A stretch of 64,000 bases of DNA from Actinoalloteichus caeruleus DSM 43889 (GTDB taxonomy: Bacteria > Actinomycetota > Actinomycetes > Mycobacteriales > Pseudonocardiaceae): NCBI RefSeq assembly GCF_000429185.2, contig NZ_AUBJ02000001.1, positions 4,402,001-4,466,000 on the forward strand, written 5' to 3'. The notes under the pieces are model-generated. The model saw only the letters and a program-made list of their open reading frames with translations, made no database searches and was not told the origin of the DNA. Positions within the stretch are counted from its first letter, which is position 1; each line of letters starts with the position of its first letter. The position numbers and the translations under genes are program-made. Shown one piece after another: positions 33,317 to 42,047 of this stretch.

Positions 33317-34584
33317 TGGACACCTGCCGACTGTGCGAGCGCCCCGACCTGCGCGGCGTGCTCGACCTGGGAGCGACGCCCCCCTGCGAACGCTTCCTCG
33401 GACCGAGCGAACTCGACCTGCCCGAACCCACCTACCCGCTGCATCTCAGGGTCTGCTCCTCCTGCCTGCTCGCCCAGCTCCCCGCCTTGGTCACCCCGGA
33501 GGAGACCTTCACCGAGTACGCCTACTTCTCCTCCTTCTCGGTGTCCTGGGTGCGGCACGCCGCGCGGTACGTCGCCGACGCGGTGGCGCGGCTGGGCCTG
33601 GGGCGCGACTCCTTCGTCGTCGAGGCCGCGAGCAATGACGGTTACCTGCTCAGGCACCTGGTCGAGCGGGGCGTCCGCTGCCTCGGGGTAGAACCGGCGC
33701 GCAATGTCGGCGCCGTGGCCAGGGAGAACGGTGTGCCGACCCTCACCGAGTTCCTCGGACCGGAGACCGCCGCCCGGATCCGGGACGAGCACGGCCCGGC
33801 CGACCTGGTCGTGGCCAACAACGTCTACGCGCACGTCCCCGACATCCGGGGCTTCACCGCCGGCCTGCGCGGTCTCGTCGCGGACGACGGCTGGGTGAGC
33901 ATCGAGGTCCAACACCTGCTGAGCCTCGTAAGGCACTGCCAGTTCGACACCATCTACCACGAGCACTTCCAGTACTACACGGTGCGATCGGCGCAACAGG
34001 CGCTGGCGACCGGCGGGCTCGTGGTGGTCGACGTGGAGCTGTTGCCCACGCACGGTGGGTCGATCCGGCTGTGGGCACGCCCGGCCGACGCCGCCGGACC
34101 GCCCTCGGCGGCGGTGCTGGAGGTGCTCGCGGCGGAGGCGGACGCGGGCCTGCACACGGCGGACGGTCACCTGGGGCTCGCCGAGGACGTGCACCGCATC
34201 CGGGCCGACCTCCTGACGTTCCTCCTGGAAACGCGTCGGTCCGGGCGGACGGTCGTCGGGTACGGCGCTCCTGGCAAGGGGAACACCCTGCTGAACCACT
34301 GCGGGATCCGACCCGACCTGCTGCCGTACACGGTGGACCGCAACCCCTACAAGCACGGCCGTTACACGCCGGGCGCCCGCATCCCGGTGCACCCGCCGGA
34401 GCGGCTCGCGCTGGACCGCCCGGACTACGTGCTGGTGCTGCCGTGGAACCTGCGGGACGAACTGGTGGACCAGCTCGCCCACGTGGCCGACTGGGGCGGC
34501 CGGTTGGTGTTCCCCATCCCCAGGCTCGAGGTCGTCGATCCCCGGTCCGCGCAGGGCCAGCCCGTGGTGAGGAGCCAACGATGA
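33316..34584 (+). CDS. sugar C-methyltransferase (TylC3/NovU type)
   Basis: This 422-residue SAM-dependent enzyme adds a C-methyl group to a nucleotide-linked deoxyketosugar. It has an N-terminal zinc-binding domain (CRLCERPDLRGVLDLGATPP and CSSCLLAQL), a central methyltransferase with motif I VEAASNDGYLL and NNVYAHVPD, the family motif YHEHFQYYT, and a C-terminal domain (GYGAPGKGNTLL). ATG 33316 overlaps the preceding stop. With the nucleotidyltransferase, epimerase and rmlC-type genes that follow, it should make a branched deoxysugar of the polymer. Confidence 0.93.
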   Translation: MDTCRLCERPDLRGVLDLGATPPCERFLGPSELDLPEPTYPLHLRVCSSCLLAQLPALVTPEETFTEYAYFSSFSVSWVRHAARYVADAVARLGLGRDSFVVEAASNDGYLLRHLVERGVRCLGVEPARNVGAVARENGVPTLTEFLGPETAARIRDEHGPADLVVANNVYAHVPDIRGFTAGLRGLVADDGWVSIEVQHLLSLVRHCQFDTIYHEHFQYYTVRSAQQALATGGLVVVDVELLPTHGGSIRLWARPADAAGPPSAAVLEVLAAEADAGLHTADGHLGLAEDVHRIRADLLTFLLETRRSGRTVVGYGAPGKGNTLLNHCGIRPDLLPYTVDRNPYKHGRYTPGARIPVHPPERLALDRPDYVLVLPWNLRDELVDQLAHVADWGGRLVFPIPRLEVVDPRSAQGQPVVRSQR

Positions 34585-35393
34585 AGGTCGTGTTGTTCTG
34601 CGGCGGCCACGGCATGCGGATGCGTGTCGGGACCACCGACGAGCTGCCCAAACCCATGCACCCGGTGGGCCCACGGCCGTTGCTGTGGCACGTGATGCGC
34701 TACTACGCCCACTTCGGGCACACCGAGTTCGTGCTGTGCCTGGGGTACGGGGCCGAGCACATCAAGAACTTCTTCCTCACCTATTCCGAGACCGCGTCCA
34801 ACGACTTCGTGCTGCGCGGCGGACGGGTGCAGCTGCGCTCGTCCGACATCCGCGACTGGACCATCGAGTTCGTCCACACCGGACTGGACTCCCCCATCGG
34901 GGAGCGGTTGCGCCGGGTCAGGCACCTCGTGGAGGACGAGGAGCTGTTCCTCGCCAACTACGCGGACGTGTTGACCGACGCCCCGCTCGACCGGGTCGTG
35001 GAACGGGTCCGCCGCGGCGATGTCGCGGCCGGGATGATGGTCGTCCCCCCGCAGTCCTCGTTCCACTGCGTCGAGCTCGGCGAGGACAGCAGGGTGGGCG
35101 CGATCACGCCCGTCAGTCGGCTGCCGATCTGGGAGAACGGCGGCTACTTCGTGTTGCGCCCCGAGGTGTTCGATCACCTGCCCCCCGGCGGCGACCTCGT
35201 CGAGGACGCCTGCGGTGAGCTGGCGAAGCGGGGACGGTTGCTGGCCTACCCGCACCGGGGGTTCTGGGCCCCGGCGGACACCGTCAAGGAAAGGGTCGCC
35301 CTCGACCGAGCCTACGCGGCCGGAGAACGGCCCTGGATGCTGTGGGACGTCGACGGGGCGTCCGAGGCGCGGCGTCCGGTGGCGGCCCCGTGA
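34581..35393 (+). CDS. sugar-1-phosphate nucleotidyltransferase (RfbF-like)
   Basis: The 270-residue protein of the glucose-1-phosphate cytidylyl/thymidylyltransferase fold activates a hexose phosphate. Motifs are MKVVLFCGGHGMRMR (nucleotide loop), ELPKPMHPVGPRPLLWHVM, YYAHFGHTEFVLCLGYGAEH, NYADVLTD and ENGGYFVLRPEVFD. The loop reads GGHGMRMR where relatives have GGLGMRMR. The ATG overlaps the methyltransferase stop (ATGA). NTP specificity cannot be read off. Confidence 0.93.
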   Translation: MKVVLFCGGHGMRMRVGTTDELPKPMHPVGPRPLLWHVMRYYAHFGHTEFVLCLGYGAEHIKNFFLTYSETASNDFVLRGGRVQLRSSDIRDWTIEFVHTGLDSPIGERLRRVRHLVEDEELFLANYADVLTDAPLDRVVERVRRGDVAAGMMVVPPQSSFHCVELGEDSRVGAITPVSRLPIWENGGYFVLRPEVFDHLPPGGDLVEDACGELAKRGRLLAYPHRGFWAPADTVKERVALDRAYAAGERPWMLWDVDGASEARRPVAAP

Positions 35394-36052
35394 TCGGCCT
35401 GCGCCCGGAGCGGGTCGACCGGGTCCTGGTGCTGGGGGCGCACTGCGACGACATCGGCATCGGGGCGGGCGGGACGTTGCTGTCGCTGTGCTCGTCCCGT
35501 CCAGGGCTCGCGGTGGACGCCCTGGTCTGCACCGGCGGCGGCGGTGACCGGGAGGCCGAGGAGCGGAAGGCGCTGGCCGCCCTCTGCGGTGGGGCCGACC
35601 TCTCGTGCCGGGTCCTGGACCTGCCCGACGGCCGCCTCCCGGCCCACTGGTCCGAGGTCAAGGACGCGTTGGAGCGCCTCGCCTCGACCCTGGACCCCGA
35701 CCTCGTGTTCGCCCCGGCCGCCCACGACGCGCACCAGGACCACCGCACCCTCGCCGCCCTGGTGCCCACCGTCTTCCGGGACCACCTCGTGCTCGGTTAC
35801 GAGATCCCCAAGTGGGACGGCGACCTCCTCCAACCGGCGGTGTTCGTGCCGCTGAGCGAGGAGTGCGCCCAGGCCAAGAGCCGGATCCTGGGCGAGTGCT
35901 ACCCGTCGCAGGCGGACAGGCACTGGTTCGACCCCGAGACGTTCCTGGGCCTCGCGAGGGTCCGAGGGGTACAGAGCAGGGCCAGATACGCCGAAGGCTT
36001 CTTTGCGGACAAGTTCGTGCTGAACGGAGGCACCCCATGCGCGTGCTGGTGA
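35390..36052 (+). CDS. PIG-L family deacetylase
   Basis: This 220-residue LmbE/PIG-L zinc hydrolase removes N-acetyl groups from sugar amines. The metal motif is AHCDDIGIGAGG; most relatives have AHPDDxxxG, so Pro is replaced by Cys. The second motif AAHDAHQDHRTLA supplies HQDH. GTG 35390 overlaps the previous stop (GTGA). The last 16 bases overlap the epimerase gene. In this cassette it probably trims an N-acyl sugar or intermediate of the polymer. Confidence 0.92.
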   Translation: MIGLRPERVDRVLVLGAHCDDIGIGAGGTLLSLCSSRPGLAVDALVCTGGGGDREAEERKALAALCGGADLSCRVLDLPDGRLPAHWSEVKDALERLASTLDPDLVFAPAAHDAHQDHRTLAALVPTVFRDHLVLGYEIPKWDGDLLQPAVFVPLSEECAQAKSRILGECYPSQADRHWFDPETFLGLARVRGVQSRARYAEGFFADKFVLNGGTPCACW

Positions 36053-37074
36053 CCGGGCACCAGGGATACCTGGGCAGCGTCGTGGCGCCGATCCTGGCGG
36101 GGGCGGGGCACGAGGTGGTGGGTCTGGACTCCGGGCTGTTCGCCGACTGCGTGCTCGGCCCGGCGGTGCCCGACCCGGTGGGCTACACCACCGACATCCG
36201 CGACGTCACCCCCGGCCAGCTGGCGGGGGTCGACGCGGTGGTGCACATGGCGGCGCTGTCGAACGACCCGTTGGGCGCGCTGACCCCGGAGGTGACCTAC
36301 GAGGTCAACCACAAGGCCTCGGTGCGACTGGCCAGGCTGGCACGGGAGGCGGGCGTCCGCCGCTTCCTCTACGCCTCCACGTGTTCGGTGTACGGGGCCG
36401 CGGGTGACGCACTGGTCGACGAGGACGCCCCGCTGCGCCCGGTCACGCCGTACGCGACGAGCAAGGTGATGGTCGAGGACGACGTTCGCGACCTCGCCGA
36501 CGACCACTTCACCCCGGTGTTCCTGCGCAACGCCACCGCCTTCGGCGCCTCGCCCCGGATGCGCGCCGACATCGTGTTGAACAACCTGGTGGGTCACGCC
36601 GTGCTGACCGGTGAGGTGCGGGTCCTCTCCGACGGCACCCCGTGGCGGCCGTTGGTGCACGTCCGGGACATCGCCGCGGCGTTCCTTGCGACGTTGGAGG
36701 CACCGAGGGCCGCGGTGCACGGCGAGGCCTTCAACGTCGGTACCTCCGCGAACAACCTGACCGTCGCGGACATCGCCCGCCGGGTGGTGGACGCGGTGCC
36801 GGGTTCCCGGCTCGTCATCACCGGGGAGACCGGCGGCGACCCCCGGTCGTACGTGGTCGACTTCTCCCGCATCATGTCGCGGCTGCCCGCGTTCGAGCCG
36901 AGGTGGGGGGTGAGCGCCGGCGCCGAGGAGCTGTCCGCCAGCTACACGGCCTACGGCCTGACCCAGGACGGGTTCCGCCGGCGTTTCACGCGGCTCGCCA
37001 GGCTGTCCGAGCTGCGTGCCGACGGCGTGGTCACCGAGGACCTGCGGCCGGCTCCGGCGGGGGCCCCGCTGTGA
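36037..37074 (+). CDS. NAD-dependent nucleotide-sugar epimerase/dehydratase
   Basis: This 345-residue extended SDR has the nucleotide loop VTGHQGYLGS (GxxGxxG), DAVVHMAALSNDP, an active-site STCSVYG, and catalytic Tyr-Lys in YATSK (the Lys is followed by VMVEDD). C-terminal substrate-binding parts include WRPLVHVRDIA and NVGTS. ATG 36037 has GGAGG at 36026-36030. It belongs to the deoxysugar cassette and is the last rightward gene before the reversed rmlC-type gene. Confidence 0.94.
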   Translation: MRVLVTGHQGYLGSVVAPILAGAGHEVVGLDSGLFADCVLGPAVPDPVGYTTDIRDVTPGQLAGVDAVVHMAALSNDPLGALTPEVTYEVNHKASVRLARLAREAGVRRFLYASTCSVYGAAGDALVDEDAPLRPVTPYATSKVMVEDDVRDLADDHFTPVFLRNATAFGASPRMRADIVLNNLVGHAVLTGEVRVLSDGTPWRPLVHVRDIAAAFLATLEAPRAAVHGEAFNVGTSANNLTVADIARRVVDAVPGSRLVITGETGGDPRSYVVDFSRIMSRLPAFEPRWGVSAGAEELSASYTAYGLTQDGFRRRFTRLARLSELRADGVVTEDLRPAPAGAPL

Positions 37075-37097
37075 GCGCCCCCGTCGACCGCTCGACG

Positions 37098-37661
37098 TCA
37101 GGCTCCCGCCACCAGCCTGTCGCGCAGTTCCTCCCACCCGCCGGCAGTCGCGTCACGTGCGCTGACGACGCTCACGGGCAGCGGCCACACCACCCCCAGG
37201 CCGGGGTCGTCGTAGCGCACGGCGACATCGGCCGAGGGGTCGTGGGTGGCGTCGATCCGGTAGCAGACGTCGGCGACGTCGGTGAGCGCCTGGAAGCCGT
37301 GCAGGAAACCGGCCGGCACGTAGAGCTGGGAGAAGGAGTCGTCGTCGAGCCGGAACGCCTCGTACTCCCCGAAGGTCGGCGAGTCGGGCCGGGCGTCGAC
37401 CACCACGTCGTACACCGCTCCTCGGGCGCAGCGCACCAGTTTGGACTCGCCCCGGCCGATCCTGCCGTGCAGTCCGCGCAGCACACCTCGGCGGGACCGC
37501 GACTGGGAGTCCTGGCGGAACGCGGTTCCGTCGACACCGTGTTCGGCCGCGACGTCCACGTCGAAGGTGCGGGTGAACAGGCCCCGGTCGTCGTGGTGGG
37601 GAGTGGGCACGAAGAGCAGCACCCCTGGAAGCCGACCCGGCCGGACACGCATGGCCGCCAT
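37098..37661 (-). CDS. rfbC: dTDP-4-dehydrorhamnose 3,5-epimerase-like protein
   Basis: This 187-residue RmlC-family cupin inverts C3 and/or C5 of dTDP-4-keto-6-deoxysugars. Visible motifs are HHDDRGLFTRTF, FRQDSQSRSRRGVLRGLHGR (with the catalytic His), GAVYDVVVDAR, and SFSQLYVPAGFLHGFQAL. It lies on the opposite strand from the cluster around it, 23 bp from the convergent epimerase gene and 74 bp from the divergent second methyltransferase. ATG 37661 or 37652 may start it. Monofunctional 3- or 5-epimerases of antibiotic sugars look alike, so the exact specificity is open. Confidence 0.93.
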   Translation of the reverse strand: MAAMRVRPGRLPGVLLFVPTPHHDDRGLFTRTFDVDVAAEHGVDGTAFRQDSQSRSRRGVLRGLHGRIGRGESKLVRCARGAVYDVVVDARPDSPTFGEYEAFRLDDDSFSQLYVPAGFLHGFQALTDVADVCYRIDATHDPSADVAVRYDDPGLGVVWPLPVSVVSARDATAGGWEELRDRLVAGA

Positions 37662-37735
37662 TGTCCACAGTGGTCCACCCGGGTCGGCGGCAGGGGTGGG
37701 CGGAACCGCCGTGGCCAGGGAAGGCGGCTCGCGCG

Positions 37736-38899
37736 ATGACCCGGTTCGACTGCCGCTGGTGCGGCACCAGCGCGCCCCAGCCCGTCCTGGACCTCGGGGA
37801 GCAGCCGCCCTGCGACCTCTTCCCCTCGGTCGTCGACGGCGGCCCTGATCCCCGTTGGCCGCTGCGGATGGGCTGGTGCCGGGAGTGCGGGCTGGCGCAG
37901 CTCCTGGAGGACCCGGGCATTCCCGAGCGGGCCAGGGGGGTGGAGCCGGCGGCGCTCGCCCGCCAGGCCGAGGAGGCGGTGTCCCGGGTGGCCGCCGAGG
38001 GCTGGCTACCGGACCGTGGGGGTTTCCTGGAGTTCGGCAGCCCGCACGGAGGTTCCTGGTCGCTCCTGCTCACCCATCGGGGGCTCACGCCGACGGCTCC
38101 TGGCGCGGCCTCCGACCTGGTCCTGGACTGCTTCGGGATGATGCACCACCCCGACCAGGCCGCCGCCCTGCGACGCCGGGTGCGAGCCCTCGCGGAGGAC
38201 GGGGTGCTCCTCGTGCAGTTCCACAGCCTGGCCGCGATCCTGCGCGGCGACCAGTGGAACGCGCTGCGGCACGGCCACTTCGCCTACTACTCCACGGCGG
38301 CGCTCGTGACGATGCTCGGCCAGCTCGGTGTCGTCGTCCGGAGGGCCTGGCGGTTCGACCTCTACGGGGGGACCGTCCTGCTCGCCTGCGCCCGACGTGG
38401 CACCCAGGACGACAGCGTGCGGGCGCTCCTCGCGGAGGAGGAGGCGCTGGGGGTCGGTGACCCACGACACCTGCGGGCGCTCCAGCACGCGGTGACCCGG
38501 GACGTCGAGAGCCTCCGGTCCTGGCTCGCCGAGGGCAGGGCGTTGGGCCGGCGCGTGGTCGGTTACGGGGCGGGCTCCCGCGCGGTGCCGCTGCTGTGCG
38601 CGGCCGGCGTCGGCCCCGACCTGCTGCCGTTCGTCGCTGACGCGTCGGTGTCGAAGGACGGTCGGCGGTTCCCCGGCAGCCGGGTTCCCATCGTCGCACC
38701 GAACCGGCTGCGTTCCCGGCGTCCCGACGTCGTCCTGGTGTTCCTGCCCGAACTGCTGCCCGAGGCCCGGGCCGCCCTGCCCTGGGTCGAGGAGTCCGGG
38801 GGCCGTTGGGTCGCTGTCGACCGGCTGCCGCCCTGGCTGCCACGACAGCGGGCGGACACCGCGGCGGCCGAGGTGACCAGGGTGGGGAGGAACGGATGA
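37736..38899 (+). CDS. divergent C-methyltransferase-like protein
   Basis: The 387-residue protein shares the three-part plan of the gene at 33316. Zinc cysteines lie in CRWCGTSAPQPVLDLGEQPP and CRECGLAQL, a methyltransferase-like middle follows, and the C-terminal domain reads GYGAGSRAVPLL. SAM motif I reads FLEFGSPHGGSWSLLL instead of the usual VEAASNDGYLL, and the post-I region is shortened, so cofactor binding may be changed or lost. HFAYYST replaces the YHEHFQYYT motif. ATG 37736 has AAGG upstream. It could methylate a different position or act as a non-catalytic partner. Confidence 0.85.
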   Translation: MTRFDCRWCGTSAPQPVLDLGEQPPCDLFPSVVDGGPDPRWPLRMGWCRECGLAQLLEDPGIPERARGVEPAALARQAEEAVSRVAAEGWLPDRGGFLEFGSPHGGSWSLLLTHRGLTPTAPGAASDLVLDCFGMMHHPDQAAALRRRVRALAEDGVLLVQFHSLAAILRGDQWNALRHGHFAYYSTAALVTMLGQLGVVVRRAWRFDLYGGTVLLACARRGTQDDSVRALLAEEEALGVGDPRHLRALQHAVTRDVESLRSWLAEGRALGRRVVGYGAGSRAVPLLCAAGVGPDLLPFVADASVSKDGRRFPGSRVPIVAPNRLRSRRPDVVLVFLPELLPEARAALPWVEESGGRWVAVDRLPPWLPRQRADTAAAEVTRVGRNG

Positions 38900-39825
38900 G
38901 CGACCCGGTCGCGGCTCCTCCGATCAGCGTCGGCCTGCCCGTGCGCAACGGTGAGCCCTACCTGGAGGCGGCGCTCAGGTCGCTGCTCGACCAGCGGGAC
39001 GTCGACTACGAGCTGATCGTGGCCGACAACTGCTCGACCGATGCCACCGCCGACATCGTCGGGGACCTCGCCCGAGGCGACGCCCGCGTCCGCTACCTGC
39101 GGCGGGCCCGGGACATCGGCGTGATGGGCAACCACAACCGGCTGGTGGGGGAGGCTCGGGGCGGGCTCTTCGCCTGGGCGGCGGCGGACGACGTGTGGCG
39201 CCCCGACCGCCTCGCCCGGCTCGCCGCCGCGCTCGCCGACCGACCCGAGGTCGTGCTGGCGTCGTCCTCGGCGACCGAGATCGGCCCGGACGACGGGGTC
39301 CTCGGCTCCTGGCACAACGAGTGCCGGGTCGACCACCCCGACCCGGCCGTGCGGGTGCGGGACCTGTTGGAGGTGCCGCATCACAACTACTACTGCTACG
39401 GCCTGGTCCGCCGGCACGTGCTGGCGAGCACGATGCTGAACCCGCCGATCAAGGCGGGGGACCGCGTGCTGGTGGCCGAGCTGGCTCTGCGGGGCCCGTT
39501 CGTCCACCTGGACGAGGAGCTGCTGCTGCACCGGATCCACCCCGACCGGATCAGCGAACGGGTCGACCCCCGCGAGTTCTACCGGAGCCAGCGTCCCGGT
39601 CGGCGGTCGCTCGTGCTCCCCAACGTGGAGGAGGGCGGCTGGTTCCTCCGGGCCGTCCTCCGATCGCCGCTGTCCCCGGGCCAACGGCTGGCGGCGTTGG
39701 CCGCGTTGCGGCCGTGGCTCCGGGACAACGCGGTGCCCATGGCCCGCAACGTCGCCAGGGCGGCGGTGGACGCGGGTCGACGGCTCGCCGGGGCGGCCGA
39801 CCGGTCATCCAGGCCCCGGGGCTGA
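38896..39825 (+). CDS. family 2 glycosyltransferase
   Basis: This 309-residue GT-A enzyme has ISVGLPVRNGEPYLEAALRS, the nucleotide-binding IVADNCSTDATADIV and a metal-binding AADDVWRPDRL (DDxW, the DXD equivalent). The C-terminus (PWLRDNAVPMARNVARAAV) may contact the membrane. The ATG overlaps the stop of the methyltransferase-like gene (ATGA). It probably adds one sugar of the repeat unit on the cytoplasmic face. Confidence 0.93.
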   Translation: MSDPVAAPPISVGLPVRNGEPYLEAALRSLLDQRDVDYELIVADNCSTDATADIVGDLARGDARVRYLRRARDIGVMGNHNRLVGEARGGLFAWAAADDVWRPDRLARLAAALADRPEVVLASSSATEIGPDDGVLGSWHNECRVDHPDPAVRVRDLLEVPHHNYYCYGLVRRHVLASTMLNPPIKAGDRVLVAELALRGPFVHLDEELLLHRIHPDRISERVDPREFYRSQRPGRRSLVLPNVEEGGWFLRAVLRSPLSPGQRLAALAALRPWLRDNAVPMARNVARAAVDAGRRLAGAADRSSRPRG

Positions 39826-39918
39826 GAGAGCGGGCTCGGCACGGGACGACTTCCTGGTCCCGGCCGGGAGCCCGCCGACCTCGCGCCCGGGACGACACGA
39901 GAGGTACGGGAAGCGGAG

Positions 39919-40655
39919 ATGGACGCGGTGCAGGTACTCCGGGTGCTCGCCCGCCGGTGGCGGCTCACCCTGGCGCTGGGTGCCCTGCTCGGCGGGGTGC
40001 TGGCCGCGGTGGCGGTCGCGGTTCCACCGCAGCAGCGGGTCACCGCCGTGCTGCTGGCCATCACGGAGCCGGGACCGGAGGGGGGCAACCCCTTCGCGCG
40101 AGTGGACCGAGCCCAGGAGCAGGCCGCGACGCTGGTCAGGACGGTGCTGACGGCACCGGGTGCCGATGAACGCCTCGCGGCCGCCGGGGTCGTGGGTGAC
40201 GTGGAGGTCAGCAACGACGACGTCCAACTGGGTGGGGCGAGCGCGTTCCTCACCGTCACGGTGACGGCGGAGACCGGCCCCCGTGCGAACGCCTCGGTGG
40301 CCCGGGTGATCGATCTCGCCGGCGCCGAGCTCCGGGAACGCCAGGAACGGGCCGGTGTCACCGCCGGTGAGCTGGTCGTGCTCAGCGAGGTGGTCGCACC
40401 CGGGAACGCGGTCACGACCCGGGGCGCGCAGCTGCGCGCCCTCGGCCTGCTCGGTGCGCTGGGGGCGGCGGCGCTCACCGCCGTGGTCCTGCTCGTGGAC
40501 CGCCGGAAGCCCGGACCCGGGGAGCGCGGGGCGGGGGACCCGCCCGAGCCGACCCCCGGCGGGGCGGCGGCGAGCGGACCGCCGCCTCGGCACCGGGGGA
40601 CGGGGCCGTGGCGGACCGCGTCGGCGCGACCCCGGAGCGGGTGGCCGGCGGGTGA
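39919..40655 (+). CDS. Wzz-like chain-length membrane protein, apparently frameshifted near its end
   Basis: This short polysaccharide co-polymerase-like protein has transmembrane helices at about 15-35 (LTLALGALLGGVLAAVAVAV) and 176-194 (GLLGALGAAALTAVVLLVD) flanking an extracytoplasmic Ala/Val/Thr-rich domain. The frame stays open to 41082, but beyond about 40560 it reads as Arg/Pro/Gly nonsense across the next gene. The -1 frame instead reads ERTAASAPGDGAVADRVGAT, then PERVAGG, and stops at TGA 40653-40655, overlapping the next GTG exactly as other genes in this operon do. One base is probably missing in the G/C runs at about 40510-40575, either as a real mutation or a sequencing error. 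Confidence 0.75.
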
Positions 40656-42043
40656 CCTGGGGGCTGGCGGAGCGGCCGGTCAGCCACCCGCTCCCGCGCG
40701 GGGAAACGGGCACCGGCCGGTGGCGCGCACCGGTCGGTGCCGTCCTCGCGGTGTTCGCGCTGCTGCTGGCACTGCCCCAGAACCTCGTCGTGGTGGGGGG
40801 AGCGGGCGGGGTCACCCCGGCTCGGCTGCTCGCCCTCGCCTGCCTGCTGTGGTGGCTGGTCGCGGTGGTGGGCGGGCTCCGGAGGTCCACGGGCGCGAAC
40901 CCGGTGACCCGCGCGCTGCTGGGGTTCCTGGTGCTGGTGCTCACGGCGCACGCCCTCGCCACCCTCGATGGTGGCGGGGTCGGCGCGGACCGGATCGAGG
41001 AGACCGACCGGGCGCTGTTGGCCCTCGTCCCGGCGATCGGGGTCGCGTTGCTCGCCTCGGACGGGGTTCGCGGTCGCCGTGAGGTGAGGTGGGTGCTGGG
41101 GGCACTCGTGCTCGGCACCACCGCGTCGGCCGGGGCGGCGGTGGTCCTCTTCACGGTCGGCGTCGACCCGCGACCGCTGCTGGAGGTACCGGGCCTGGAG
41201 CTCGCCCCGCTGTGGGACGCGGATCTCGCCAGGGGCGGCCTGGTCCGGGCGATGGGGTTCGCGCACCACCCCATCGAGCTGGCCGCGCTCGCCGCGATGG
41301 CACTGCCGCTCGCCATCCACCTGGCCGGTCACGGCCGGCGGCCCTGGCTGTGGTGGGGGTGCGCCGCCCTGCTGGCCCTCGGAGTCCTCACCACGATCTC
41401 CCGCACGGGGCTGCTCGGGGTGGCCGTGGTCCTCGTCGCCCTGCTCCCCCGGATAGGGCTGCGGCGGTGGGTGTCGTTGGGGTTCGGCCTGGTGGGGGCG
41501 TTGGTGGTGGTGGTCACCGCCTGGCCCCGGCTGGCGGAGGTCCTCGCCGCCACGGTCCTCGGGTCCCGAACGGACAACAGCGTGCGCGGCCGGTTGGAGG
41601 ACTACACCTACGTCGCCGGTCGCCTCGCCGAGCACCCGTGGTGGGGGCAGGGCTTCGGGACCTACCTGGCGCCTCCACAGCCCTACCTCGACAACCAGTA
41701 CCTGCTGACGCTCGTCGAATCCGGGCCGCTCGGGCTGCTCGGGCTGCTCGTCCTGCTGGCCACGCCCCTGCTGCTGGCCCGCCGGGTCGCGGGGGGCGCC
41801 GTGGGGAGTGGTGACGGGGACGCGACGGGCGAGGCGACGCGGGATCGGGACACCGGTTGGGCACTGGCCGTCGCGCTGCTGGTCGGCGTCTGCTGCCTCG
41901 GCACCTTCGACGCGCTGGCCTTCCCCCAGTTCCAGGGTTACCTGTTCCTCCTCATCGGCCTGGTCGGTGCCGTGTCCTCCCCGGCCGTGTCGGCCCGTGC
42001 CAGGTCTCCGCGCTCGACCGACCACCCCACCAGGAAGGGATGA
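40652..42043 (+). CDS. O-antigen ligase/polymerase (Wzy/WaaL family) membrane protein
   Basis: This 463-residue protein has about ten to twelve transmembrane helices (for example AVLAVFALLLALPQNLVVV and LLALACLLWWLVAVV). The periplasmic loop WaaL/Wzy signature is VRGRLEDYTYVAGRLAEHPW, then WGQGFGTYL and LDNQYLLTLVESGPLGLLG. The family polymerises or ligates lipid-linked repeat units outside the membrane. GTG 40652 overlaps a TGA in the -1 frame of the Wzz-like gene. It is part of the contiguous operon. Confidence 0.93.
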   Translation: MTWGLAERPVSHPLPRGETGTGRWRAPVGAVLAVFALLLALPQNLVVVGGAGGVTPARLLALACLLWWLVAVVGGLRRSTGANPVTRALLGFLVLVLTAHALATLDGGGVGADRIEETDRALLALVPAIGVALLASDGVRGRREVRWVLGALVLGTTASAGAAVVLFTVGVDPRPLLEVPGLELAPLWDADLARGGLVRAMGFAHHPIELAALAAMALPLAIHLAGHGRRPWLWWGCAALLALGVLTTISRTGLLGVAVVLVALLPRIGLRRWVSLGFGLVGALVVVVTAWPRLAEVLAATVLGSRTDNSVRGRLEDYTYVAGRLAEHPWWGQGFGTYLAPPQPYLDNQYLLTLVESGPLGLLGLLVLLATPLLLARRVAGGAVGSGDGDATGEATRDRDTGWALAVALLVGVCCLGTFDALAFPQFQGYLFLLIGLVGAVSSPAVSARARSPRSTDHPTRKG

Positions 42044-42047
42044 GCAC

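Noticed and set aside
33316-36052. Idea that the C-methyltransferase/nucleotidyltransferase set belongs to a secondary-metabolite (macrolide-type) sugar pathway
   Set aside because: No polyketide, peptide-synthetase or aglycone glycosyltransferase gene is present. The flanking genes are all membrane polysaccharide assembly proteins in one coupled operon.
37661-37669. DnaA-box-like TTGTCCACA, and similar nonamers near 18964, 46134 and 55080
   Set aside because: They are single scattered sites, not a cluster, and no replication genes are present. This is not an origin.
40656-41082. Extension of the Wzz-like protein by 140 residues over the polymerase gene
   Set aside because: The composition turns to Gly/Arg/Pro nonsense at the point where the -1 frame becomes protein-like and stops at the next gene's start. 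It is best explained by a frameshift.
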